Part shown: positions 28,308 through 37,850 of the stretch, in pieces
Numbering within the stretch: position 1 is the stretch's first letter
Layout: every line of letters starts with the position of its first letter
Assembly: GCA_900638155.1 (NCBI GenBank)
Contig: LR134495.1
Location: 2,046,001 to 2,110,000 of the forward strand
DNA from: Mannheimia haemolytica
GTDB lineage: Bacteria; Pseudomonadota; Gammaproteobacteria; Enterobacterales; Pasteurellaceae
DNA length: 64,000 nt
Reading direction: 5' to 3'
The notes under the pieces: model-generated
Database searches by the model: none
What the model was told of the DNA's origin: nothing
What the model saw: only the letters and a program-made list of their open reading frames with translations
Made by a program: the position numbers and the translations under genes

Positions 28308-29829
28308 CACTGCCTCCATTTGTAAAATTTGCCAAGTTTTTGACCGCTTGTTGCCAATCTTTTTCTTGGGTAATGGCACTTACCACGGCAGCACTGCCAA
28401 CACCGGCTTGCATCACCTGTTTGATATTATCTTGTTGGATACCGCCAATCGCCACGGTTGGAATCTTAAGCGGTGCAACCAGTTGGACATATTTAGCTAA
28501 ATTGGTTAAGCCTTGTGGTTGAGACCGCATTGCTTTGGTTTGGGTAGGGAATACGTGACCAAAAGCAATATAAGAGGGTTTAACTGCCAACGCCCGCATT
28601 ATTTCAAAGTAGCCGTGAGTTGAAACACCAAGCCGCAGTCCGGCTTGTTGGATTGTATTTAAATCGGCGGTGGCTAAATCTTCCTGCCCTAAATGCACGC
28701 CGTAAGCCCGATATTTAACCGCTAACTGCCAGTAATCATTTACAAACAAACGTACCTTGTGCTGTTTCGCTAGTTCCACCGAACGGGCAATTTCCTGCTC
28801 AATCTCTGCAAGCGGTCGATTTTTGATTCTAATTTGCAAGGTTTTTACCCCTCTCAAAATCAAGCGTTCAATCCATTCAAGGCTATCGACCACAGGGTAA
28901 AGCGCAAGTTGATACTCCGTTGGAGTAAAAGGCTCTATCGGCGATGTAAGTGGTGCAGAAATCAGCTCAGTTTGTGGGAAGAAAGCGATATCATCAGGGT
29001 AGCTGGTGTGGCAAAGTGAACTGAGAGCAGTTTGCCCTCTGCCTTGTTTTTCCGATAAGCCTTTTTGCAAATAAGCGGTGGCAACAGTGACGGCATCAGC
29101 TAAATCAAAGCCGGTTGCCAACATCGCTCCAATCGCTGAAGCGTAGGTGCAACCTGTGCCGTGGGTATTCACACTTTGCAGTCTGGCGTGGCTAAAGGCA
29201 TAAATTTCATTTGCAGTGAGGAGGTAATCAGTTACCGTTTCCCCTTGCCATTCAAAATGTCCGCCTTTGGCTAACACGGTTTTGATTCCCTGTGCAAACA
29301 GTTTTTGGGTAGCGGTTTTCACATCATCAAAGGTCAGGATTTCTGTTTCGCTTAATAAAGCAAGTTCAGTACCGTTTGGAGTGATTAAATCCACCAGTGG
29401 ATACAATTTTTGTTGCACAATCGGCAGTAAAATACTGTCAGATAACGCCTGCCCACTGCTTGCTACCGCCACAGGGTCGTAAACCACATAGCAATAATGC
29501 GAACTTTCCGCACGGATTTTTTGAATATATTCACACAATATCTCTACTTGTGCTTGCGAGCAGAGTAAGCCGATTTTGATTGCATTCGGGCAGCCTTGAA
29601 CCAGCAAGGCTTCAAACTGTTGGCGGAAAGTGTGATCATCAACAGGGGTGACACACAGCACACCGTGCGGATGTTGAGCCGTTACAGAAGTAACCACCGA
29701 GCAACCCACTAGGTTAAAATCGTGAAAGGTATGTAAATCGGTTTGCAGACCGGCACCGGCACAAGAGTCAGAACCTGCAACCGTCCAAATGACGTTAGGT
29801 TGGTATTGAGAGCTTGAATAATTAGACAT
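28300..29829 (-). CDS. thiDE: Fused HMP-P kinase / thiamine-phosphate synthase
   Basis: 509 residues. Residues ~14-270 are ThiD (VAGSDSCAGAGLQTDLHTF, VVYDPVAVASSG, VNTHGTGCTYASAIGAMLATG in parts), which phosphorylates hydroxymethylpyrimidine twice. Residues ~305-505 are ThiE (LYPVVDSLEWIERLILRGV, RLFVNDYWQLAV, HLGQEDL, FGHVFPTQTKAM), which joins HMP-PP to thiazole-P. The domain order and length are as in other ThiDE fusions. Together with ThiM this allows thiamine phosphate to be built from imported halves without thiC or thiG in this region. Confidence 0.93.
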   Translation of the reverse strand: MSNYSSSQYQPNVIWTVAGSDSCAGAGLQTDLHTFHDFNLVGCSVVTSVTAQHPHGVLCVTPVDDHTFRQQFEALLVQGCPNAIKIGLLCSQAQVEILCEYIQKIRAESSHYCYVVYDPVAVASSGQALSDSILLPIVQQKLYPLVDLITPNGTELALLSETEILTFDDVKTATQKLFAQGIKTVLAKGGHFEWQGETVTDYLLTANEIYAFSHARLQSVNTHGTGCTYASAIGAMLATGFDLADAVTVATAYLQKGLSEKQGRGQTALSSLCHTSYPDDIAFFPQTELISAPLTSPIEPFTPTEYQLALYPVVDSLEWIERLILRGVKTLQIRIKNRPLAEIEQEIARSVELAKQHKVRLFVNDYWQLAVKYRAYGVHLGQEDLATADLNTIQQAGLRLGVSTHGYFEIMRALAVKPSYIAFGHVFPTQTKAMRSQPQGLTNLAKYVQLVAPLKIPTVAIGGIQQDNIKQVMQAGVGSAAVVSAITQEKDWQQAVKNLANFTNGGSDE

Positions 29830-29908
29830 CGCAAAATCCTCATAATATGTTTAAGATTTTGCTTGCCAGAGATGTGGTGATGAGCCAAAAATCTGAATTT
29901 TGGTAAAA

Positions 29909-29992
29909 CTTGTTCCCTACGCAGGTACTAACCTACAGGTTCCACGGATCTCGCATTTGCGATCTCAGCCTTACGGCACTCCGACAAGCGTT
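29909..29992 (-). ncRNA. TPP riboswitch upstream of thiDE
   Basis: On the minus strand: TGTCGGAGTGC, GGCTGAGATCG, ATCCGTGGAACCTG and CCTGCGTAGGGAACAAG, the conserved THI-box segments in order. It ends ~80 bp before the thiDE start. Confidence 0.93.
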
Positions 29993-30048
29993 TTTAGTAT
30001 AGCTTACAAGCGGTTATTTTCCATCAAAAATTTGCAAGCGAGCTAAAT

Positions 30049-31905
30049 TTAATCGATCTTCCCACAATTTAAACAGTAAAGGTACATCTGTTTCGGGTCG
30101 TTAAAACGTGAAAGTGTTTCGAGCTGTTGTTGCGATTGCTTCAACAGCGGTAAATCAAGCCAATTTGCCACGCTAAATTGTAATTGAGCTTTGAAATCAC
30201 GGGCAAGCGTGCCAAATAAGCTGTCATCTTGCTCCGCAAACCATTGTAAGCCGAACTGTTCGACTTTAGGTTGGTTTTCCGCTTCACGTTTTTGGTTGAT
30301 CAATTCAGATAACGCATTATATGCCACATTAAAATTGCCCAACTCATCAACCAATCCGTGTTTTAACGCATCAGTTCCCAGCCACACTTGCCCTTGAGCC
30401 ACTTTATCTACCGCCTCTTTTGGCATTTTCCTGCCACGAGAAACCAGCTCTAAAAAACGGTCGTAGCCGTTTTCAATCCCAATTTGCAGCACTTCTGCCT
30501 GCTCTTGCGGTAGGCTTTTTAAACCGGCTTGTTGTGCTAGGGCAGAAGTCGCTATGCCGTCTTCGCTCACACCGAGATTTTTAGCGGTTTTTTCAAAAGT
30601 TACTGCTAAACCGAAAATACCGATAGAGCCGGTAAGCGTATTCGGGCTAGCAATAATTTTATCGCTAGTAGCCGCAATCCAATAACCGCCCGATGCTGCC
30701 ATTCCGCCCATTGAAGCAACCACCGGTTTGCCGGCTTGTTGAAAGGCTTCCACTTCTTGGCGAATCAGTTCAGACGCCACAGCACTGCCGCCGGGGCTGT
30801 TAATGCGTAGAATTAAGCCTTCCACATTTTTGTCATCTCGAGCTTGTTGCAGTAATTTTACCAGCGTCTCGCTGCCCACATTCATTTGATCGCTTTCGCC
30901 ACCGGCAATCGCCCCTTCCACATTCACCACTGCAATTTTCGGTGCATTTACCTCTGCAAAGCGGTCATTCAGTTCAGTCATATAATCCAAAAATTCAATC
31001 TGGTTATAGCTGCCTTCGCTGTTTTTACCAAACTGTGCAATCAGTTTATCTCTGCTTTCCTGACTAGAAACTAATTGGCTAACCCATTTTTGGTTTAATG
31101 CAAATTGAGCATCATCGCCTTTAGCTTGCTTATACTTTTCAATGTAGTTCACAGCCGACAGATCCACCGCTTGCGGTTCAATATTGCGGTTTTGAGCCAG
31201 TGTTGCCACCGTTTGTTGCCAAGTGCCGTTTAACCAGCCATGGGCGTTTTGTTTCGCCTCCTCAGACATATCATCACGCATAAACGGCTCAACCGCCGAT
31301 TTATAAGTACCGACACGGAAAATATGCGGTTCAGCCTCAATTTTATCGAGCAAGGTTTTGAAATAGGTGTTGGAATAATTCAAGCCTTTTAAATCTACCG
31401 CCCCGACTTTGTTGAGGTAAATTTCATCGGCAAAGGAGGCAAGATAATATTGTTTTTGCGAATATTCTTCAGCCACCGCAATCACCGGTTTGCCTGATTG
31501 CTTGAAGTTGTTGATTTCATTACCAATGAAATCCAATGAACTAAAATCGGCACTTTGTAGCTTTTGCAGATCTAACACCAAGCCGGTAATTTTCGGGTCA
31601 TCTTTGGCGTGGCTAATCGCTTGTACTACATCAAAAGTCGAAATTTTAAACGGCTCGGAACTGCCTAATTCCGATTGCACCAAGCGGTAGAAATCGGCAA
31701 ATTCTTCACGATTATCCGCTAAATAACCGTCTAAATTTAAACGTAACGCCCCTTGAGTGAACACCGGCTTTTGCGTACTGCTAGAAGAGCTGATAAACGC
31801 CACTACCGGCACTAACAGCAAAATAAACAGAATAAAAAAGAGGTTAATGACACACTCTCTAATACAGCGGAAGATTCGGTAAAATGCTTTTAAAATCGTT
31901 AACAT
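30049..31905 (-). CDS. sppA: Signal peptide peptidase SppA (protease IV)
   Basis: 618 residues, the long 67-kDa type with tandem S49 domains. An N-terminal membrane anchor (residues ~18-40) is followed by periplasmic domains. The catalytic Lys lies in GTYKSAVEPFMR of the first half and the Ser in NSPGGSAVASE of the second half. It degrades cleaved signal peptides in the inner membrane. The gene is single; the thiDE riboswitch lies downstream on the same strand. Confidence 0.94.
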   Translation of the reverse strand: MLTILKAFYRIFRCIRECVINLFFILFILLLVPVVAFISSSSSTQKPVFTQGALRLNLDGYLADNREEFADFYRLVQSELGSSEPFKISTFDVVQAISHAKDDPKITGLVLDLQKLQSADFSSLDFIGNEINNFKQSGKPVIAVAEEYSQKQYYLASFADEIYLNKVGAVDLKGLNYSNTYFKTLLDKIEAEPHIFRVGTYKSAVEPFMRDDMSEEAKQNAHGWLNGTWQQTVATLAQNRNIEPQAVDLSAVNYIEKYKQAKGDDAQFALNQKWVSQLVSSQESRDKLIAQFGKNSEGSYNQIEFLDYMTELNDRFAEVNAPKIAVVNVEGAIAGGESDQMNVGSETLVKLLQQARDDKNVEGLILRINSPGGSAVASELIRQEVEAFQQAGKPVVASMGGMAASGGYWIAATSDKIIASPNTLTGSIGIFGLAVTFEKTAKNLGVSEDGIATSALAQQAGLKSLPQEQAEVLQIGIENGYDRFLELVSRGRKMPKEAVDKVAQGQVWLGTDALKHGLVDELGNFNVAYNALSELINQKREAENQPKVEQFGLQWFAEQDDSLFGTLARDFKAQLQFSVANWLDLPLLKQSQQQLETLSRFNDPKQMYLYCLNCGKID

Positions 31906-32006
31906 CAGAAATTCCTAAAATAAAATCAGTCGGCACAGTATAAAGCAATCACCAAATGAAGAAAATATGCTATTCTTGAGTGCAAAAAATTAACAAAGGA
32001 ACGCTT

Positions 32007-32570
32007 ATGCAAATCTTGGATTTATTACACCATCGCCGTTCAAATAAAAAATTTGGCGATAAAGCCCCGAATGCAGAACAGCTTGAACAAATTCTAAAAG
32101 CAGGCCTCCGAGTGCCGGATCACGGGCGATTAAAACCTTATCGCTTTGTGGTGATTGAAAAAAGCGGTATGCCACAGTTTGGTGAATGTTTAAAAGCTGC
32201 GGTAGAAGAATTTGAGATGGGCGAGGAACCCTTAAAAAAGGCGGAAAAATTAGCTAATCAAGCTCCAATGATTATCGGCGTAGTGGCAAAATTAGACGAC
32301 AGTATCGCCAAAGTACCAAGTTGGGAGCAGATGATTACCGCAGGTTGTGCCACCTACGCCATTCAGTTAGCGGCAAATGCACAGGGCTTTGATACAGTTT
32401 GGATCACCAATAAATGGATTAACGGCACAGCCCTTCGCTCTGCTTTTGGTTGCCAAGAATCGGATAAAATCATTGCTTTAATTATGCTTGGCTCACCGGC
32501 AGAGGGCGAGCAAATTGCATTAGCCCCTGAAAGTGAAAGTTTAGAGGGGTTTGTACGTTATCTTAAGTAA
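32007..32570 (+). CDS. Nitroreductase family protein (YdjA-like)
   Basis: 187 residues from ATG 32007, preceded by AAAGGA six bases upstream. The FMN-binding nitroreductase fold is indicated by LHHRRSNKKFGDKAPNAEQL, VPDHGRLKPYRFVVI and the glycine-rich C-terminal LIMLGSPAEGE. Length and the RVPDHGRLKP motif fit the small YdjA subgroup. The substrate is unknown. A GTG start at 31980 would add nine residues without support. Confidence 0.87.
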   Translation: MQILDLLHHRRSNKKFGDKAPNAEQLEQILKAGLRVPDHGRLKPYRFVVIEKSGMPQFGECLKAAVEEFEMGEEPLKKAEKLANQAPMIIGVVAKLDDSIAKVPSWEQMITAGCATYAIQLAANAQGFDTVWITNKWINGTALRSAFGCQESDKIIALIMLGSPAEGEQIALAPESESLEGFVRYLK

Positions 32571-32597
32571 GCAGGTTAACAGATAAAAGTTAGTAAT

Positions 32598-32625
32598 AAG
32601 GGCGAAAAATATTTCGCCCTTTCTT
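32598..32625. terminator. Bidirectional terminator, nitroreductase / tex
   Basis: AAGGGCGAAA, AATA loop, TTTCGCCCTT then TTCTTTT, between convergent genes. Sequence is related to the GGGCGAA hairpins of the repeat at 7171-7247. Confidence 0.8.
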
Positions 32626-32639
32626 TTCTCTGTTTTTCC

Positions 32640-34964
32640 TTACTTCTTCCACCCTTTTAACGCATCAGCAAAAGCGTTGTTGCCAAATGTGTTGCGGTTA
32701 TCACGTTGCAAGCGGTCATTTTTCTGCGGATTTTTGCGAATTTCTGCTGAATTTCGACCGCTTGTCAGCTCTTTTTTGTCGGTTGGTTTGTCGTCTAAAC
32801 GCATTGTTAGGGCAATACGTTTACGAGCAGCATCCACCTCAAGCACTTTGACTTTCACCACATCACCGGCTTTCACTACCGTGTGCGGATCTTCCACGAA
32901 AGAGTTGGAGAGCATTGAAATGTGAACTAAACCATCTTGGTGTACGCCAATATCGACAAAAGCTCCAAAGTTTGCCACATTAGTGACTGTACCTTCCAAA
33001 ATCATACCGGCTTTGAGGTCGGTAATTTCTTCCACGCCGTCCATAAACACGGCGGTTTTGAACTCTCCACGAGGGTCACGCCCCGGTTTTTCCAGCTCTT
33101 TGAAAATATCGTTCACTGTTGGTAAACCAAACTGCTCGTCCACAAAATCTTTGGCGTTGAGCGAGTGAATTTTAGTGCTGTTACCCATTAATTCTGCAAG
33201 TGTTGAGGTGGTTGCCTGTAAGATTTTTTCTACCACCGGATAAGCTTCCGGGTGAACACTCGAGGCATCAAGGGCATTTTTCCCGCCGATAATTCGCATA
33301 AAACCGGCACACTGTTCAAAGGCTTTCGGCCCTAAACGAGGCACTTTTTTCAGCTCTGAACGGCTGGTAAAACGTCCGTTTTCGTCACGGAATGCTACAA
33401 TATTTTGTGCCAATGTTTTGGTCATTCCCGCCACCCGAGCCAGCAACGGAGCAGAGGCAGTATTCAGATCCACGCCCACCGCATTTACACAATCTTCTAC
33501 TACCGCATCGAGTTTACGGGCAAGTTGGGATTGGTTTACATCGTGTTGATACTGCCCAACACCAATCGCTTTTGGTTCGATTTTCACCAACTCGGCAAGT
33601 GGATCTTGCAAACGGCGGGCAATCGAAACCGCTCCACGCAATGAAACGTCTAAATTTGGGAACTCGTTAGCGGCAAATTCCGAGGCAGAATAGACCGATG
33701 CCCCAGCCTCACTCACCACCACTGTTTGAGGTTTATTCTCTTTGATTTCTTTAATTACCGTTTTGGCAAAACGTTCGGTTTCACGAGAAGCCGTACCGTT
33801 ACCAATCGCAATCAGCTCCACATTGTGCTTTTTAATTAAGCTGAAAATCGTAAGTTGTGCCTCCGCCTCTCGCCCGGTGTGAGGGTAAATTGTGGCGGTA
33901 TCCAGCAATTTACCGGTGTTATCCACCACTGCCACTTTCACGCCGGTACGCAAGCCCGGGTCTAGCCCCATTGTATTTCTCGCACCGGCAGGGGCTGCCA
34001 TTAATAATGCCGAGAGATTGCGGGCAAACACATCAATCGCCTCTTCTTCAGCTTTTTCACGCAGGGTTGCCATTAATTCAGTTTCTAAATGCAGAGCAGC
34101 TTTGATTTTCCACGTCCAAGCAATCACTTGATCACGCCATTTATCCGCCGGCTGATGATTGAAAATCACGCCCAAATGCTCACGAATAATCTCTTCACAA
34201 TGGCTGGATTTTGGGCCTTCTTCCGCGGTCGGATCGGCATTTAATGAAAGCGATAACACTCCTTCATTTCGCCCACGGAACATCGCCAAAGCACGGTGGG
34301 AAGGCACGCTGTTAAACGGCTCGCTATGAGCAAAATAATCACGGAATTTCTCGCCCTCTTCCTCTTTGCCGTCAATCACTTTCGATTCCAACGTGGCGTA
34401 AGCGGTCAAATATTGGCGAAGTTTTGCAAGTAGTTCGACATCTTCGCTAAAACGCTCCATTAAAATATATCTTGCCCCATCTAAGGCGGCTTTAGTATCC
34501 GCAACGCCTTTTTCCGCATCAATAAAGTTTGTGGCTAAGGTTTCAGGATCTTGTTTCGGATCATTCCATAAACTGTCCGCCAATGGCTCTAACCCTGCTT
34601 CAATCGCAATTTGCCCTCTGGTACGACGTTTAGGCTTATACGGCAAATAGAGATCTTCCAGCTCGGTCTTGCTTTCACTGCTGAGGATTTTGGCTTTTAA
34701 TTCATCGGTTAATTTGCCTTGTTCTTCAATCGACTTCAAAATGGTTTGGCGGCGTTCGTCCATTTCACGCAAATAAATTAAGCGGGTTTCAAAATGGCGA
34801 AGTTGGGTGTCGTCTAGCCCGCCGGTCACTTCTTTACGGTAACGGGCGATAAATGGAATGGTATTGCCCTCATCTAATAGCGTGATGGCTGCAAGAATTT
34901 GGTGTGAGCCAACGTTGAGTTCGCCGGCAATAATTTGGCTGATTTTTAGATTTAAGTCAGTCAT
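32640..34964 (-). CDS. tex: Tex family RNA-binding protein
   Basis: 774 residues. Tex N-terminal domain, YqgF/RNase H-like domain ([16 protein letters not shown]), helix-hairpin-helix region ([19 protein letters not shown]) and a C-terminal S1 domain ([31 protein letters not shown], in parts) are in the usual order. Tex proteins associate with the transcription machinery and affect gene expression. The C-terminal tail after the S1 domain (residues ~733-752) is encoded by an inverted pair of uptake signals. The start codon overlaps the pilW stop (TAATG). Confidence 0.94.
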   Translation of the reverse strand: MTDLNLKISQIIAGELNVGSHQILAAITLLDEGNTIPFIARYRKEVTGGLDDTQLRHFETRLIYLREMDERRQTILKSIEEQGKLTDELKAKILSSESKTELEDLYLPYKPKRRTRGQIAIEAGLEPLADSLWNDPKQDPETLATNFIDAEKGVADTKAALDGARYILMERFSEDVELLAKLRQYLTAYATLESKVIDGKEEEGEKFRDYFAHSEPFNSVPSHRALAMFRGRNEGVLSLSLNADPTAEEGPKSSHCEEIIREHLGVIFNHQPADKWRDQVIAWTWKIKAALHLETELMATLREKAEEEAIDVFARNLSALLMAAPAGARNTMGLDPGLRTGVKVAVVDNTGKLLDTATIYPHTGREAEAQLTIFSLIKKHNVELIAIGNGTASRETERFAKTVIKEIKENKPQTVVVSEAGASVYSASEFAANEFPNLDVSLRGAVSIARRLQDPLAELVKIEPKAIGVGQYQHDVNQSQLARKLDAVVEDCVNAVGVDLNTASAPLLARVAGMTKTLAQNIVAFRDENGRFTSRSELKKVPRLGPKAFEQCAGFMRIIGGKNALDASSVHPEAYPVVEKILQATTSTLAELMGNSTKIHSLNAKDFVDEQFGLPTVNDIFKELEKPGRDPRGEFKTAVFMDGVEEITDLKAGMILEGTVTNVANFGAFVDIGVHQDGLVHISMLSNSFVEDPHTVVKAGDVVKVKVLEVDAARKRIALTMRLDDKPTDKKELTSGRNSAEIRKNPQKNDRLQRDNRNTFGNNAFADALKGWKK

Positions 34965-35518
34965 TAGTTTTCCTTCAATAAATTTGCTCGAGGTTTATCC
35001 AATTTCTCAAGCTCGGTCAATGTTTCGGCAATTTTTTGCAGATTCGGCTCTTTTTTCGCACATAACACCATATTTTCTAAGCTATCTGCTTGGTGATAAT
35101 AAGGAGCTTTGCTTTTGACAGCCTGCTCAAATTGCTGATAAGCCTGTTGAAATTGACCCTGTTTACATAAAAAAGTGCCGTAATTATTCAGCACATCAGG
35201 GCGGTTTTGACTCAATTTCAGTGCCGTTTGGTAGGCTTTTTCGGCATTTTCAGCATCACCTGTTTGTTGGTAATAATAGGCAAGCACCGAATAAGGGAGG
35301 TAATCTTTTTCATCGTGAGCCAAGGCTTTATCAATATTCTGCTTAGCTTTTGGGAAATCATTTTGCTCCAGATAAGCTAAAGCCAAATTAATACGGGCTT
35401 TTACCGCTTCCGAGCGGTTAAATTCGACTTCAGAGGAAGAAGGGGGAAGAGAAGAACAAGCCGCTAATAAAAAAATCAGAATACAAGCGGTCATTTTTGG
35501 AAAAAATTTTGCAAACAT
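34964..35518 (-). CDS. pilW: Type IV pilus biogenesis TPR lipoprotein PilW/PilF
   Basis: 184 residues. Lipobox LLAACSS (Cys21), then at least three TPR units ([26 protein letters not shown], in parts; [42 protein letters not shown]). PilF/PilW pilotins help the PilQ secretin reach the outer membrane. The gene is normally next to rlmN in Pasteurellaceae; here a toxin-antitoxin pair lies between them. A complete uptake signal (35483-35492) lies inside the signal-peptide coding region. Confidence 0.85.
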   Translation of the reverse strand: MFAKFFPKMTACILIFLLAACSSLPPSSSEVEFNRSEAVKARINLALAYLEQNDFPKAKQNIDKALAHDEKDYLPYSVLAYYYQQTGDAENAEKAYQTALKLSQNRPDVLNNYGTFLCKQGQFQQAYQQFEQAVKSKAPYYHQADSLENMVLCAKKEPNLQKIAETLTELEKLDKPRANLLKEN

Positions 35519-35677
35519 AGCGTTCTCCTACAACAAAGGGCTTAATTTTACTGTTCCATCCTCGCTAAGACTAGCGATTTTTTGCGAAGAAGAAAAATTT
35601 TTCGTGTTCATTTTTCGACGCAGATCGCAAAAATAATAATGGGGTGTTGTGTGGTATTTCACTTTGTCCCAATATAC

Positions 35678-35705
35678 TTGACATCAAAAAAAACTTGCAT
35701 AAACT
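35678..35705 (+). promoter_or_regulatory. Sigma-70-type promoter for the higBA pair
   Basis: TTGACA, 16 bases, TAAACT, ending 27 bases before the toxin ATG. Confidence 0.65.
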
Positions 35706-35732
35706 AACCACTTATGATTACAAGGTCTCACA

Positions 35733-36104
35733 ATGACAACTCCTGACAATCAGCCTGTAGCAGCATTTAACGTATTTCTGACTAAACACGCTCAAAAAGA
35801 ATTCTCAGCATTACCTGTTTCACTACAAGCTGCAACAGCCGATGTAATAGCCGAGCTGAAAACCTATGGTAATCAGCTTACCGAACCTGAAGTAAAATCG
35901 CTTCAAAACGGGCTTAAAGAATTAAGAGCGAAATCAAGAGAAGGGATTTCCCGTAGTTTCTTTTTCTTTATGGCAGGAAAGCAAGCGTACATTGTGCATA
36001 TCTTTCAAAAGAAGAGTCAGAAAATACCGAAACAGAACCTTGAGCTTGCTCTTGAACGTATGAAGAAATTAAAACAGGAATTAGAAAATGGCAAAAGATC
36101 TTGA
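35733..36104 (+). CDS. higB: Type II toxin, HigB/RelE family (Gp49-like)
   Basis: 123 residues. The pattern FLTKHAQKEFSALPVSLQAATADVIAELK (in parts), a basic stretch (LKELRAKSREGISRSFFFF) and IVHIFQKKSQKIPKQNLELA is that of phage Gp49-like HigB toxins, ribosome-dependent mRNA endonucleases. It is the first gene of the pair, as in higBA loci, and overlaps the antitoxin by 17 bp. Confidence 0.88.
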   Translation: MTTPDNQPVAAFNVFLTKHAQKEFSALPVSLQAATADVIAELKTYGNQLTEPEVKSLQNGLKELRAKSREGISRSFFFFMAGKQAYIVHIFQKKSQKIPKQNLELALERMKKLKQELENGKRS

Positions 36105-36390
36105 TTTAGAAGTCGTCCCTTTTGATGATGTCTTACGACAAGCGATGAGAAACCCTCAATTTAAACAGGAATTTGATGAACTTAGGGTGCAAAGAGAATT
36201 GGCACAGATACTCAAACAAGCTCGTTTAGAGAAGAATCTCACACAGGCACAAGTTGCCGAACTTTCGGGCATTAACGTGAAAAATATCAGCCGATTAGAG
36301 AGAGGCGTTATTTCACCTAAATACGCAACAGTAGTTCGTTATTTGAATGCATTAGGTGGCTCATTTCAATATGTTCCACATTTGGGGTAA
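36088..36390 (+). CDS. higA: HigA-type antitoxin (XRE helix-turn-helix)
   Basis: 100 residues. The HTH lies at about residues 40-92 (ILKQARLEKNLTQAQVAELSGINVKNISRLE, in parts). It should neutralise HigB and repress the operon. Translation is coupled to the toxin by the overlap. Confidence 0.88.
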   Translation: MAKDLDLEVVPFDDVLRQAMRNPQFKQEFDELRVQRELAQILKQARLEKNLTQAQVAELSGINVKNISRLERGVISPKYATVVRYLNALGGSFQYVPHLG

Positions 36391-36394
36391 AAGA

Positions 36395-36416
36395 AAAGGC
36401 AGAAACCTCTGCCTTT
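36395..36416. terminator. Short hairpin between higA and rlmN
   Basis: AAAGGCAGA, AACC, TCTGCCTTT. The T-run is short, so termination is likely but weak; it could serve both convergent genes. Confidence 0.6.
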
Positions 36417-36428
36417 ATACTACTCAGA

Positions 36429-37589
36429 TTAATGGGTTTTAACCGCAATACCCTGCCCAAATTTACGTTTTTCAAGGGTACGTTTAGTGCGGTCAATCAC
36501 ATCGCCGGCAAGCTGTCCGCAAGCGGCATCAATATCATCACCTCGAGTTTTACGCACTGTTACTGTGAAACCATACTCCATCAAGGTTTTTTGGAAACGA
36601 TCTACCCGAGAGTTGGAGCTTTTACCATAAGGAGCTTCCGGGAACGGGTTCCACGGAATCAAGTTAATTTTACACGGCGTGTTTTTCAATACTTCCGCAA
36701 GTTGGTGAGCGTGGTCGGTACTGTCATTGACGTGATCTAACATCACATATTCAATCGTGACCTTGCCGTGGTTGGCATTAGAAACTTCAAGGTATTTATT
36801 CACCGAATCCATCAACATTTTTATGTTGTATTTTTTATTAATCGGCACTAATTCATCACGCAGCTCATCGTTCGGGGCATGGAGTGAAATCGCCAACGCC
36901 ACATCAATTTGCTCACGCATTTTGTCTAATGCAGGTACTACACCCGAAGTAGAAAGCGTAACACGACGTTTAGATAAGCCATAGGCGAAATCATCTAACA
37001 TAATTTCCATTGCCGGAATCACGTTATTCATATTCAGCAGCGGTTCACCCATTCCCATCATTACTACATTGGTAATCGGGCGAACACCGGTTACGCCAAA
37101 ATTACCGATAATTTTAGAGGCTCGCCAAACTTGGCCGATAATTTCCGCCACGCTTAAGTTGCGGTTAAAGCCTTGTTGAGCCGTTGAGCAGAAAGTACAA
37201 GCCAACGCACAGCCTACTTGTGAAGAAACACACAGGGTTGCACGGTCATCTTCAGGAATATATACCGTCTCGATTTGCTGATCGCCCACTTGCATTGCCC
37301 ATTTGATTGTACCATCTGCAGAACGTTGTTCTATCGCGACTTCTGGGGCTTTAATTTCGGCAATACGTTTTAATTTTTCACGCAATACTTTATTGATATT
37401 GCTCATATTGTCGAAATTTTCTTCGCCAAAATGGTAGATCCATTTCATTAGCTGGTCGGCACGGAAAGGTTTTTCCCCCATTTCAGCAAACAGTTCCCGC
37501 ATTTCTTGACGATTAAGATTTAATAAATTGATTTTTTCTTTTGGTTGTTCAGCAGACCCACAGCCTGCATTGGTAATCAGTTCTGACAT
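36429..37589 (-). CDS. rlmN: 23S rRNA (A2503-C2)/tRNA (A37-C2) methyltransferase RlmN
   Basis: 386 residues from ATG 37589 ([10 protein letters not shown]). The radical-SAM cluster motif is [20 protein letters not shown] and the late Cys in [11 protein letters not shown] are the known RlmN elements. It methylates C2 of adenosine in 23S rRNA and some tRNAs. The frame runs up to 37676 from an alternative start but those 29 residues do not resemble RlmN. It is divergent from the yfeA metal-binding gene. Confidence 0.94.
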   Translation of the reverse strand: MSELITNAGCGSAEQPKEKINLLNLNRQEMRELFAEMGEKPFRADQLMKWIYHFGEENFDNMSNINKVLREKLKRIAEIKAPEVAIEQRSADGTIKWAMQVGDQQIETVYIPEDDRATLCVSSQVGCALACTFCSTAQQGFNRNLSVAEIIGQVWRASKIIGNFGVTGVRPITNVVMMGMGEPLLNMNNVIPAMEIMLDDFAYGLSKRRVTLSTSGVVPALDKMREQIDVALAISLHAPNDELRDELVPINKKYNIKMLMDSVNKYLEVSNANHGKVTIEYVMLDHVNDSTDHAHQLAEVLKNTPCKINLIPWNPFPEAPYGKSSNSRVDRFQKTLMEYGFTVTVRKTRGDDIDAACGQLAGDVIDRTKRTLEKRKFGQGIAVKTH

Positions 37590-37776
37590 AAAGTTGAAAG
37601 CCTCGTTATTACACGGATTACGGCAAAAGGTTGGAGCAAATGCCCTTATTTTGCGATTGGATTTTAAAGCGTGCAATTTTACTGGCTCTTGAGGGATTAG
37701 GCTAGTAATTTTTAATCAAAAGGGCTGAATTGCCTGAGTAAACTTATCAAGAATAACCTTATAAAAAACAAGACTA

Positions 37777-37805
37777 TTTACATCATTCTCAATGTTCTAT
37801 AGAAT
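37777..37805 (+). promoter_or_regulatory. Promoter of the yfeAB unit
   Basis: TTTACA, 17 bases, TAGAAT (37800-37805), about 45 bases before the yfeA ATG. Confidence 0.6.
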
Positions 37806-37812
37806 AGCTGTC

Positions 37813-37831
37813 GATAATTCTCATTCTCAAT
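37813..37831 (+). promoter_or_regulatory. Fur-type box upstream of yfeA
   Basis: GATAATTCTCATTCTCAAT resembles the Fur consensus made of GATAAT-like hexamers and lies at the predicted transcription start. A second similar stretch (ATCATTCTCAATG) lies inside the promoter spacer. Confidence 0.5.
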
Positions 37832-37850
37832 AATATTAAGGAGGCTGAAA

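Noticed and set aside
37590-37676. 29-residue extension of RlmN
   Set aside because: No ribosome site, non-canonical start, and no similarity to the family N-terminus.
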